Source: Corylus avellana (lineage: Eukaryota; Streptophyta; Magnoliopsida; Fagales; Betulaceae). From it: 64,000 nucleotides of DNA. Where the stretch lies: assembly GCF_901000735.1 (NCBI RefSeq), contig NC_081543.1, positions 26,803,515-26,867,514 of the forward strand, in the 5' to 3' direction. Shown here piece after piece: positions 10,602 to 21,150 of the stretch. A program made the position numbers and the translations under genes. The number at the start of each line of letters is the position of its first letter. The first letter of the stretch is position 1. The notes under the pieces were generated by a model. It searched no databases. It worked only from the letters and a program-made list of their open reading frames with translations, and was not told the origin of the DNA.

Positions 10602-12798
10602 GCAGCAAAATTGCAAGCATATATGACTTGCCATTGAAAAAGATCATCACATTATGTCCTTATTTTGGGCTAATAAGAGATCTTTGGAACTATAGAGTAT
10701 TCTCCTAGATGTTGCTTCTAAATTTGCCATTACACACACATACCAGTAATTATAAAACTATACAAGTCAAGCTTAATCCGACTCATTTAATTAAACGAGT
10801 TAAATTTCTCAACTCTAACTTGTTAATTTCCTGTTGAGTTCATAGGTCGTGTAAAAAACTGTCAAACTCTACTAATAAAGAGAGCTTTGGAATTATAGAG
10901 TACACTCCTAGATGGTGCTTCTAAATTGGCCATTATACGCACATACACATGCTAGTAATGGCTAAAAAAGCAAGGCATGCAGCAGAGGTATAGCTTGAAA
11001 AAGAAGGATTATGCAGAGATGAGCTAGTTTGATTCGCACCTGTCTGGCAAGTTGCTTATATATCAATTAGCATTACAGATATGTGTGTACCAAAAAAGTA
11101 TAAAGGATACAGTCATCAGTGACATGTAATTACTGAAATATTTGTATGCATCTACTACCATCTTCTCCATTATATTCAGAGAATATGATTTCCAGACTCC
11201 TGTACAGTAGCTTTTGCTTTTGAACAGCTCACCCACCATAGCCTTTACTGTGCACCCACGTTTTGTTTGTGGGGAACAAAACCCCTGAGAATTTAGTGTA
11301 GTTTATTGGGAGAGTACCTACAGCTAACCAAAAATTGGCTTAAGTGGCCATTAAAGTATTAATAGTCACTCTCCCCCTCCCACCACTTTGTCCGTACTAA
11401 AATGTGAGCTTGTCCCCTCTTTGATGGAGATTTGGATTCTCTCTCAAGCTGCCATTATGTAACCTTGTCTTTTTTTTTTACAAGTTTGAATTCATACTCT
11501 ATGTGGGTATATATATATTTCAATGATTTTTTTTTTTCTTTTGGTAGGTTCACTTTTAAGTCTTTAACTAATTTTTCCTTTAATCTTGCAGTTTAATGTT
11601 TTGTTTTTATAAGGCAAATAGTACACAAAAACCACAACAAACCAACACAGAAAAGAAAAGACCAGAAAAAGAAAAGAAAAAACAACAACAGAAGAAAGGG
11701 CTAGCACCCTTTGGAGGGCTGATGTCACTAATTGGTACATCAACGATAGGCGGCGACACGACAAAAAAATGAGAATGCTTTTACTTTGACCAGTAAAAAC
11801 AGTCTATTTAACGGCAAAGATAAACGGTTCCGTCTTCCAATCAAGGCACATACACATGGTAGGTTTTGTACAAAAAAAACATGTCTTGAACTAATGTTCA
11901 AAGGGTTTATTGCTCTCACAGATTACTCAAAAGTAATGTTATAGTTGGGGGAATAGAGTAGATTAAGAGCATATTTTAGAGGACATTCTAGATGAGTGAA
12001 CAGTTGAAGTAGAATATATTAGTAGCATAAGCTCATTGTTAATCAGTGAAGATGAGCATAGGGCCTAAAAAGGAGATTTCTAGGGGTTTGTAGGTGGATG
12101 GCAATGGGGCCATGATTGAGAAAAGCCAAGTGAATGGGGAGATTTCCAGACTCACACTGTAATGGTTGATGGAAAGATAACCATATAAGCTTAGATAGAA
12201 GTCAGAATGGTGGGTCATGTTGGCATGTGGGGATGTCTGGTGTTCTTCTACCTAACCAAAAGTGCTTACAAATGTGACCTTTCTCCACCCTCCACCCTCC
12301 ACCTCTCTCTCTCTCTCTCTCAAACATACAGTGTTAAGATTTCTCAAACATGCAGTGTTAAGATTTGTGTCAAGAGGGACATTCAAAATTACACCCCGCA
12401 AAACATATTTTAAGAGCCGTCCATATAAACAGAGCGATACTATTGCACTTCAATAAAATTGATTGCTTCGAAGGAATCGAACTTTTCAATTGATCGCTTT
12501 GAAGGGATTGGCCTACAATTGTCTTAGACAAAATTATGCTTTCTCTTCATTGATTTGTCATACGACACATACACTGAATTTATAAAATGTAGCAAGACTT
12601 ATTTAGGTAAGAAAATCTAGGATTTAGCTTACTAGCAGGGAATAGTTGAAAATAGAATCAATATATGCTAATACAACTTATAAAGGAAGTATGAATTTAG
12701 GGTTCCTAATTAACATATTAACAAACAACTCAAACACAAAATATTTTTAAAAACACATAAACAACTTTCATCTTTATGTCAAGTTCGAACATTTTTCA
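10602..12798. other. Spacer with a duplicated segment, no gene seen
   Basis: Two diverged direct repeats of about 90 bp (10670-10765 and 10875-10965) flank a segment with hAT-element character (10770-10872). The remainder is AT-rich, with a CT repeat at 12303-12320 and a short tandem (AACATACAGTGTTAAGATTT type) at about 12322-12366. Confidence 0.5.
10670..10965. repeat. Direct repeats flanking a hAT-like fragment
   Basis: The left copy includes CTTTGGAACTATAGAGTA then CTCCTAGATG-TGCTTCTAAATT-GCCATTA. The right copy repeats these in order from about 10884. Between them lies sequence of the type AACTCTAACTTGTTAATTTC and TGAGTTCATAGGTCGTGTAA, which also occurs in the diverged hAT-like copies near 41.1 and 51.6 kb. 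Confidence 0.6.
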
Positions 12799-12910
12799 TC
12801 CTCAAGGGGTAGCTTAATTAGTTAGGGACCACGCCTCATAAAGTGGATGCCATTAATTCGAATCTCCCTCCTCTTGTACGGACATGTCAAAAAAAAAAAA
12901 AAAAACAAAG
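12799..12910 (+). mobile_element. tRNA-derived SINE, copy 1
   Basis: The head carries an RNA polymerase III A-box-like GTAGCTTAATTAGTTAGGGA and a B-box-like ATTCGAATC about 40 bp further on, then CCTCCTCTTGTACGGACATG and a poly-A tail. It is flanked by an 18-bp target-site duplication with two mismatches (12781-12798 and 12911-12928). It aligns by eye along its whole length with copies 2 and 3. Confidence 0.85.
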
Positions 12911-12928
12911 AAGTTTGAACACTTTTCA

Positions 12929-14054
12929 AACCAAAAACAAAACATACCTCTAAAAACACATTTACAAACAAAGCAAATATCACTTTTGTGATGCTCTTAA
13001 TGGCAGTTTTAGGATTTATTCAACCAAAAATGTTTTCATTTGCACTGTGAAATCACAAGATTGATTTTAACATTGCCCAATACTGTGCTGAGTAGAATAT
13101 TTTTGGCTTTAGTCCAGTTGTTAAACCCATTATTGAATAATTATTCTTAAATTTGAACAATAATACCTAACTCAATTTCAATATCCTAATAGACTCTTCT
13201 GAGTTGATAGAACACAGAAAGTTAGGTTTTTAAAGTTATTTCATATTAGGTTGGCCTAATTTAGTGTTTATATTCAAACTAGGCCTCAACGGGATCATAA
13301 CAATTCACTACTCTTCCATGCCAATGTTTACGTCAACTCACTCTATGACGGCTTTCACTTTGAATATGATAGCCTTAGTAGGTTCACTCAAGCACCAAGT
13401 AACCTTTTTCATAAGTTGTCACCTTCGATATTCAAATACCATAACGAGGTATCCACTATGTCCCCAATGTTAGGTACCAAACTCATACTCCAAAAGCTCT
13501 AGAAAATTAAGCTCGTAAACACATTTCATATTAGGTTAACCCAGTCTAACGCCCTTAATTACCCCAAATTGAACTCCAGCAAAATCATAACAAAAAACTC
13601 AATTGACAAAGTCTTCAATGCAGCAATTGGGTGCCTTTCCTAATTATGTTCTGCCATATATCACTTATAAGTGTGTTAAAAGTAATAGCCATGATCATTT
13701 ACAAGAAATGAAAAGAGATCTATATATATAATGGATGGAAGATATCAAACTTGAACAAATTATGCTTAATAAGTACTATGACATAATTTACAGGCGAAAA
13801 TGCGTGAGCGTGATAATTGCTTTTGTCACGCAGCCTTATTCTAGTGGTAATGACCAATAATTGTATGTATCTGAAAAATATTAAAAAATAAAAGTAAAAA
13901 AGAAAGAAAGACATTATAACATAGTGCCACGTCAGTTTGTAGAGGGTTGTAATAAAAGCTCTAATACCCCCAAGAAGTTTATATATATATATATATAGTG
14001 AGCTGTTTCTATGAGGTCTTGGCAGAAAACTTATCCATTCAAATGGTGATAACT
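12929..14054. other. Spacer, no gene seen
   Basis: AT-rich with short frames only and a TA repeat near 13980-13997. Nothing recognised. Confidence 0.5.
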
Positions 14055-14290
14055 CACTACTAAAATTCAATTTTTTGGTAACGGACCATTAGTGACGTGT
14101 CAAGGCTGTTGACACGTTACTAAAGGTTAGTAACGTGTCATTGGTAATGTGTCTGGGGCGTTTCCAAATTGGTCGTAACTACTAGGGATTTAGTAAAGTG
14201 TCAATTTCTGACACGTTACTAAATGGTAACGTGTTTCTGACACGTTACTAAACTTTTAGTAACGTGTCAATTTCTGACACGTTATTAAAG
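14055..14290 (+). mobile_element. CACTA-like terminus and subterminal GTAACGTGTC repeats
   Basis: The segment opens with CACTACTAAAATTCAATTTT, a CACTA-type terminal sequence. It is followed by at least eight direct and inverted copies of GTAACGTGTC/GACACGTTAC, some slightly mutated. This layout is that of a CACTA transposon end. The same word builds the palindrome array at 14971-15257, which may be the other end of the same non-autonomous element. Confidence 0.65.
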
Positions 14291-14970
14291 TTTAAAAAAT
14301 TATTTAAAAAAAAATTCCAGACAAAAATTTGAAATTTTTTTTTTCAAATTTTTTTTCCAGAATTTTTTTTTTTTTTTTTCAAATAATATTATGGAATCTG
14401 ATTTTCAAAAATCTAAACCCAGCACAGTTGATATCATGGAATCTGATTTTTTTTTTTTTTTCAAATAATATCATGGAATCAGATTTAATAAACCATCAAA
14501 TAATATCATAGAACTCAGACTGCCTTGAATTAGTTTAAACAACATATACAAACATCTGCAACTTTCCTCTAGAACTCGAGCTCCATTTATGCCTGATATT
14601 CAGCTATCTCCTTTTCAGCCTCTTCTTTGGCTTGTTTCGACCTAGCCATTTTTTCTAACAATAGAAAGACAAGCTATATATATTAAACCCCAATATATTA
14701 ATGCAAAACACAAGCTATATATATAATGAGGAATATATATACCTGAGGAGATGGACGGAGAGAGGCCAGACCTGCCTGAGAGAGAGAGAGAGAGTATTGT
14801 GAGAGACTAACGCCGGAGAGGAATCCCTCTTCTTCGAAGAAGAGAAAGGAAAAGATAGAGAGAAAAAGAGAAGAAGGCCTGTGCGAGGGGGAGGTAGAAA
14901 AAAAATAGGAGGGAAGAAAGAAAGAAAAGGGGGGGGTGGGAAATTGGTTGCAGGTTCCCAATGCCCTATT
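14291..14970. other. Probable interior of the CACTA-like element
   Basis: AT-rich with poly-T runs at 14334-14345, 14363-14379 and 14447-14461, near-repeats of ATCATGGAATCTGATTTT, then a GA-repeat and purine-rich tract (about 14779-14932). No transposase-like frame is visible. The enclosed assignment rests on the flanking repeat arrays only. Confidence 0.4.
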
Positions 14971-15257
14971 GTAACGTGTTGTTAATTTGGACACGTTACC
15001 AAATTGGTAACGTGCCATTATGACACGTTACCAATTTGGTAACGTGTCTCATTGAGACGTTACCATTTTGGTAACGTCCCATTATGACACGTTACCAATT
15101 AATTACGTGTCATAATGACACGTTATTACTTGGTAACGTGACATTATGGCACGTTACCAATTTGGTAACGTTCCATTATGGCACGTTACCATTTGGAAAC
15201 GTGTCATAATGGCACGTTACCAATTGGTAACATGTCATAATGGCATGTTACCATTTT
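14971..15257. repeat. Tandem array of about eight 26-27-bp palindromes
   Basis: Each unit is (G)RCACGTTACC, a short A/T core, then GGTAACGTGYC, followed by a 4-6 bp link such as ATTAT or ATAAT. The period is about 31-32 bp. Units begin near 14990, 15022, 15054, 15086, 15117, 15148, 15180 and 15211; the ninth is a half unit. Mutations are often in one arm only, so the palindromes are imperfect. Likely subterminal transposase-binding repeats of the CACTA-like element that begins at 14055. Confidence 0.8.
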
Positions 15258-15399
15258 GAGAAAATAAGATCAAAACACTGAATAACAACCAAATTGTTAT
15301 CAAACCACCTGATAAAAAATCAACCCATTGGATCCATAGCAGATAAAAGACCTAAGAGAGATTACCGATGGAGGAGCAAGGGCAGAACGACGGTGGTAC

Positions 15400-15615
15400 G
15401 CACAGTAGCGGTGGCATGTAGACCCAGCGTGGGTTGCCGCGACCCACGGTGGGTCACAGCCTAGACCCAGCGTGGGTCACGGCTAGACCCACCCTAAGTC
15501 ACATCAAACCTAGACGTGGATCACGATTGGGTCTCGGCTTGTGACCCACATGGGTCAGTTGACCCATGGCGGGTCACAGCTGGAACCCAGCATGGGTCAC
15601 GGCCTGACCCAAGGC
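15400..15615. repeat. Cluster of GACCCA-N-GTGGGTC palindromic repeats
   Basis: Repeated words such as GACCCAGCGTGGGTC, GACCCACGGTGGGTC, GACCCACATGGGTC and ACCCAGCATGGGTCAC occur about eight times at irregular spacings of roughly 20-35 bp. GC content is far above the surroundings. A related set is found at 16985-17140. The short frames crossing it are not convincing genes. Confidence 0.7.
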
Positions 15616-16012
15616 ACCCAACTCCTGCAACTGGTTTTCGGCTCTCTGTTGCTCCGACGAGTTCCTGAATCTCACACATGTCATCTATTGCACCATCTGT
15701 CGGAAATACTTGCAATTATTTTAAGAAGGTGGTGCTGGATAAGGCAATACAAGAAAAGGCCTAGGAGAGAGAGAGATAGACGGAGAGAGAGAACCGACCG
15801 GCATGGGTGGTAGCGTCCGGGATTCGGTTGGGTGGCGGTGGTAGCAGCATGATGGGATATATATATATATATACCCAAAGAAAATTTTAAAATAGTTAGG
15901 TACACATTAGAAAAATAAAATAAAAATACAAGCCAGCCATTATAGGGCAGGCCAACTCAATTTGATTATTATTATTTAGTTTAATTACTATTGTGATTGT
16001 TATCCTCTTTTA

Positions 16013-16251
16013 GGGTGTGTTTGGGTGTGCATTTGAGAGGCATGGCCTAAAAGTGCGTTTAACATTCAAAAAAATTGTTTGGAGGAAAAAAAAAAAAAAG
16101 AAAACCGTTTAGTAAACAAAATTGAAAATGCTTTTAAGGGTCCAAAAATGGGCAAAACGCACTTTTGGTAAAAGTTTCAAAATGAAGTTTTTGCCAAAAA
16201 ACATTTTTTTGACTTAAAAATTCTATTTTTTAAACGTAACCCCAAACATAC
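16013..16251. mobile_element. Tourist/Harbinger-like MITE (diverged)
   Basis: A 5' end GGGTGTGTTTGGGTGTGC is preceded by TTTA. A 3' end GTAACCCCAAACATAC is followed by TTTA. The ends are imperfect inverted repeats of each other and resemble those of the better preserved element at 17568-17960. The interior is non-coding. Confidence 0.45.
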
Positions 16252-16984
16252 TTTAGTCAAATTTGTTTTATGAAAATCGAATTTGTTATTTTATGGATTG
16301 TAAGCCAAGCCTCATAATTGCCAAAGCAGGAGCTATAAGAGCTAAAAAACAAATAAATAAATAAATAAAATTGACAAGCTAGGGAACTATAGAACAGTGG
16401 ACCCTGTTTTGAATGTTGGCCCAATTTCATATGCCATAGATCCCTTTGTTAACCAAAGATTCAAAGGAGGCCCAGGCTGTGGCATCTGCAGAATATCACA
16501 TAGGCCCAAGCCGCCCAACAATTATTTTTTTTAATAGTTTGAATTATTATTGATTTCAGCTTGAGAATCTTTGGGTTTTATAAAGGATTTAACTTCAATG
16601 CGGATGGGCCTTAAAACCCAACTTTTGTTGCCCCCAATCACCAACTGCCACATAAGCAAAATGTACAAAATTATCTTACAGCTTAAAACACTAGATTTTT
16701 CCTTATTTCATTCTGCCGACAACCTCTCACATTTCTTCTTCTTCCTTTCTCTTGTCATTTACCAGAGAAAGAGTGAACCTTCTATTTAACAGTTATCTTC
16801 TCCGGCGTTAGGGTGATAAAATCCCTCAAGAGTTAACCTTCTACCTCTGGGTTTTAGATTTAAATATAAAAACGAGTTGTAATATTAGAAACGAGTTTTA
16901 AAGCATTAGAAACGATTTTTTAGGCATTAAAAATGAGTTTTTTAGGTTGGGTTTTGTGGGTTTTCTAGCGGGTCAGGTGGGTTT

Positions 16985-17140
16985 TTTGGCGGATTCTTGT
17001 GGGTCTCGCTAGACCCACACCGGGGTCCAACCAGACCCACGCAGAGGTCCGGCCAAACCCACGTTGGGGTTCGGCTAAACCACCGGTATGGGTCTCACCA
17101 GACCCACACTAGGGTTCGACCAGACCCACGCTATGCGTCG
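16985..17140. repeat. About five tandem units of a 30-bp GACCCAC-containing repeat
   Basis: Units of the form GACCCACRC-GGGGTCCGRCCA recur about every 30 bp. The vocabulary is that of the palindromic cluster at 15400-15615. One strand reads through as a short proline/arginine-rich frame, which I take as a by-product of the repeat. Confidence 0.65.
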
Positions 17141-17567
17141 GGCAGCTTGGATTTTTTTTTTTTTTTTTCTGTGCTTTTGTTCTCAATTTTATTTTTGGCA
17201 TTTCTCTTGGATGAATGAGGTGTCACAAGGTAACTAGATGCTGCAAAACATCATTTTTAAGGTCTACCAGATGGTAGGGGCTCTCTTTATAAAAGGGTCT
17301 ACAATGCTTGATGCACGCTTTATCTCATCATTCCATCTGGTTGATAAGGTTGAGATAAACATGACGTAGTGCTTTTGAATACAAGTCACAAGGACAAATC
17401 GTAAGGCAAAACCCAATCACAAATGTTTTCTTTCTTTTTTTTCTTCTTTTTATTGTTGGTTTTTTTTTTAATTTATTTATTTTTTAACTTAAACTTTTGA
17501 AATAAGTGGTAATTTAATATGGTAATAGAGTCGAGGTCTTGAGTTTAAACTCTACCTCCATCATTTA

Positions 17568-17960
17568 GGGTCCGTTTGGGAGTGCGTTTTTTTAAAAAAT
17601 AATTTACGTTTTTAAATCAAATCGCAATTTTGGAGTTTTTGGGATTGTGATTTCAAAAACGCAAATTTTAAAATCGTGAAAAATTCTGAAATTTCTATAA
17701 GCTGACTAGAGGTGCTTATTTGAAATAGTGCAAATTTAAACAAAAATCACAATTTCACTTAAAACAATATTTGGCGCAATATTTACTTATTTGGCCATGA
17801 AATTGCAATTATATGCTAATGTTATCAAAACACTCAAGTGATAAAAAAAAGTACTTCTTAACATGTTTTACCAAACGTCTATGCGATTTTAAAAAGTAAC
17901 GATTTAAAAAACACAATTTTTAAAATCGTACTTATTGAAATTGCACTCCCAAACGGGCCC
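17568..17960. mobile_element. Tourist-like MITE with TTA target duplication
   Basis: GGGTCCGTTTGGGAGTG at 17568 is inverted at the right end (CACTCCCAAACGGGCCC, ending 17960) with one or two mismatches. Both sides carry TTA (17565-17567 and 17961-17963), the 3-bp duplication of PIF/Harbinger elements. The 393-bp interior contains palindromic 'AAAATCGTGA' type words and no coding frame. Confidence 0.75.
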
Positions 17961-18918
17961 TTAAAGAGAGTTTGAGCCCACACGTGAATATAAATGTTAA
18001 AATATTGATTAAATTAACTTATTCTTATCGGCTTAAGCTTTTGAACTAAAAATAATACTACATGCAAGACCTTTATTCATCATTTTATTCTTTAAAATTG
18101 ACTTGACTTTTAAAATAAAAAATTAAATGCCTAAAAATACAAGTAACATTTCTCATAAACCTATAGTACTTCCCCTTACAATATTGTAGTGTCTAAAGAA
18201 AGTATTCGAAGAAGCTACCGCTGAATTCTGTAATTGGGCTTTGTGTCGGGGGGTTGTCCTCGTACACCTACTAACTGACTAGAATAAATGTTCCAACCAA
18301 CAAAGTGTCTATGTGGCCCAATTCAGCTGTCACCAAATCTATTCAAATGTGCACCATACTAAAAAATTTCTGTTTTGAGTTTTCTTTGCTCCATTTATTT
18401 TAAGATGATTAGAATATTTCGATAATTTTTCTTGTTCTCGGTAAGGTATTTAGACAGTTTAAGCACTTACTCAGACAGATGAGCTCGTCTCATAATCTCT
18501 TACAATCTTTTGCACTTCAAACAAGAGATTGTAGGGAATTTGATCCTTTTAGGATACCTTCCAAGATTTCTGATAATATATGATATAATATGTGTTATAA
18601 TTTTGACGGCTCTCGACAGGAAATTTATAAATTCAATAGTAAAGGGCAAGAGATAATGCACATAGATGAAAGGATCTCATTGGATAAGCCACATATTGAC
18701 CATTTTATGACCCACCCTGCTTGAGATGCTTTTTCTAAATTAAACCCAGAAGAAAGGGACATATGGAGAGAGAGCACATGATGCCCAAAAATGCCAAGGT
18801 ATCAAAATAAAGTGCAAGGGAAGCAAAACATCACAGCCTGTAATGAAAAAGAGATTAGTCTAAGACCCACTTTGTCCTCCTCCATTAAGTCCAACAAATC
18901 GATTTATAGGGTGATTTG

Positions 18919-19013
18919 AGTGCCCTAACTTTCGCTTTCACTTATGGCACTCCCGGCCCTAATGGTGTTGAGTGCCCTAACTTTCACTTTTACTTAAGGC
19001 ACTCCTTATCTTT
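18919..19013. repeat. Two-copy tandem repeat (period about 53 bp)
   Basis: GAGTGCCCTAACTTTCGCTT at 18919 recurs at about 18971 with few changes, each followed by ACTT-A-GGCACTCC. Each unit is itself partly palindromic (GAGTGCC/GGCACTC). Confidence 0.65.
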
Positions 19014-19807
19014 AGGAACAGGGTTCTTTCTATTTCAAGTAAAATGAAAAAAAATCATCTCGTAATTCAGATTAGATTTTACAGTATTTAATAGTGTTCA
19101 TAATGTTCACGTTATTTTAAGCTTTAAATAATATGACAACATAAATAATTTTATATCCCGTTAAATACCGTAAAATTTATTCTCTAACTCCATTTCTCTT
19201 TGAACAAGAGAGGACCCTCCTCTGCTTTTAGCAGGGAGACTGAACACATTTACTCATGTATTAGGCACAAAGAATACCACATGGAAGGGTGCCCATCATG
19301 GTGAGATCCTGTCAGTAGCCTACAACATATCAATCAACCATAATGATGATAAGGTCATACCAATCCTTTCAAAGTAGTTTCTTTTAGTTGTGTTCTGTTA
19401 AAAAGAATGGTCAACTGGGCTACATGTGAACCTTACAGTAAAACATGTAATATATAATTATGTCGGTGCCCGGTTGGTTTAACGGTTTTAAAACTCATTA
19501 TTTTTAAAAAAATTAAAACGCAATTAATAAAAATGTGGGTTTCAAAAATAGAGTTAAACATTTAGTAAAATACGCGTATTGAAAAAATAGTGCCCAAAAA
19601 TGTGAATTTTTTCATATGTTTAAACGGTTATATTTTCACATTTGTAAATGGATCATCTTCTTAAATTTTGTTTAAAAACGCACCAAGCCAAACGCACTCT
19701 TGGTAAGAAGCATGATATTCTAGAGATAATGAATAATTTTCCACTGCCCGTATAATTGCTCATTAGACATGGAAAGTAAGCCCCATGATGTTGTAAGATT
19801 CAGATCT

Positions 19808-19945
19808 CTAGTAATTTGGACAATAAATGTAAGATAGTTTTTATGAGGTCTATTAGTTCAAACAATTGAGCGGGTTGTCCGAGACTTGCTTGGACAGATA
19901 AACCTCATAAGGATTCTCTCACATTTACTGTCTGAATTACTAGCA
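19808..19945. mobile_element. MITE-like inverted repeat
   Basis: The left arm CTAGTAATTTGGACAATAAA is inverted, with a few mismatches, at the right end (CAGTAAATG type, about 19917-19945). The match extends inward through TATGAGGT-TAT and the GTTCAAACAATTG segment. Similar fragments occur near 18.45, 20.7 and 53.6 kb. Confidence 0.55.
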
Positions 19946-20658
19946 ATCCAGACAATAAAATTATAAAATTCTCTATTCAATGTCGCATAAGTTTTATCAA
20001 ACTTGTTATTTCTGCAACAAGTAATGTTACTCTTCACACACGTTAGGACAAATCAGTTAAAATATGTTACGACAACAGCAGTAGAATAGGTGCTAAGAGT
20101 ATCATTTCTCTTATGCAATATGAGTAAACAAAATTAATTGTTGCTTATAGAAGGGGTGAACCAATAGCAATGAGTAAAACCACAGGTAAGGTGGAGTGTT
20201 TTGAGGGTTGACACCCAATATTTAGCGTTAACAAGTTCAATCAATCATGGTGCTTGACAAGGAACAATTATAGTTTACAATAGTTGTCAACCAAGTCCAA
20301 TCAATAGACTACATTGACCCAGGAGGGTGCCAAATGCCAAATGGCTGTCAAAGAGCATGCAAAAACAAATGTCTCAATTTTTACATTAGATTTAGATTTG
20401 AATGATGACAAATAATCCATATTTTTACCAATTAAAACCACCCCATTTGATCATCCAAGAGTCCCTCCTAATCACATGCCTAAAAAGATCCAAAATTGAA
20501 TAATACATACATACATAAACACACCACAATCCCCACTCATTATGCAGCCAAAAACAAAGAAACCAAACAAGCACACACTGTCACTTGTGGGTCTATGCAT
20601 GTGGGTCACTTAGGTCCCCCCTTCCTATAATTTTTATAGGGACCATCTATCTCAACAA

Positions 20659-20759
20659 ATATGTGAATTGTTCGAAACTTATTAGAGTAAGTAAATCATA
20701 AAAGAACGAACACAAATAGGTGAATTGTTCAAAACCTAATTAGAGTATGTAAATCATAG
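20659..20759. repeat. Two-copy direct repeat upstream of the BTB gene
   Basis: GTGAATTGTTCGAAAC-TATTAGAGTA-GTAAATCATA at about 20662 is repeated at about 20722 with minor changes. It lies about 100-200 bp before the presumed BTB core promoter. Confidence 0.6.
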
Positions 20760-20984
20760 AACTCTCTTATATTTACTGTCACATTATTAATAATTCTAAC
20801 AACAAAATTAATGAAGTGTCGACCCACCTACTCTTGCCCTTTTCCTATATGGCTATAAGACAAATACAGAGGCTCACCTAGCAAAGTCACCAAAAGTAAA
20901 AGCCAACACACACGGCCACACCTCCTCATCTACACAAGCGAAACAGAGTAAAAGCAGATACTTAGGAGTCATCCCTCACATTGA

Positions 20985-21098
20985 ATGCTTCCTCAGACAC
21001 TGTTTGTTGTTCTCGTGTCTTTTTCTTTTCAAATCCAACGCACCCGTCTCGTTTCCACCGCCATTTATAATAATCTCTCCCTCTCTGCCACTCTCTGA
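20985..21098 (+). promoter_or_regulatory. Upstream ORF in the BTB gene leader
   Basis: If transcription starts downstream of the TATA-like GGCTATAAGAC at about 20851-20861, the first ATG in the message is at 20985. It opens a 37-codon frame ending with TGA at 21096-21098, in a different frame from the main ORF and ending 52 nt before its ATG. A second minimal frame (ATG CCA TAA) starts near 21104. Whether they are translated or lower main-frame output is inference. Confidence 0.5.
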
Positions 21099-21150
21099 TA
21101 CCAATGCCATAAACAAAAGGACAACTACACAAAAACAACACCTACATTTC

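Larger units (their letters stand above)
17964..20840. other. Spacer with small repeats, no gene seen
   Basis: It holds a two-copy tandem at 18919-19013, an inverted-repeat MITE-like unit at 19808-19945, a diverged 'GTGCGTTTGGC' element around 19463-19704, and a two-copy direct repeat at 20659-20759. No frame with recognisable protein character. Confidence 0.5.

Noticed and set aside
12820..12870. tRNA-like A and B boxes (also at 43021, 47298 and 62110)
   Set aside because: They do not fold as a complete tRNA by eye, carry poly-A tails and target-site duplications, and repeat as a family. They are SINEs, not tRNA genes.
14971..15257. CRISPR-like appearance of the palindrome array
   Set aside because: The units are contiguous palindromes with 4-6 bp links and no unique spacers, in plant nuclear DNA beside a CACTA terminus.
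21004..21150. N-terminal extension of the BTB protein to 21004
   Set aside because: The frame is open but the codon at 21004 is TTG; the first in-frame ATG is 21151.
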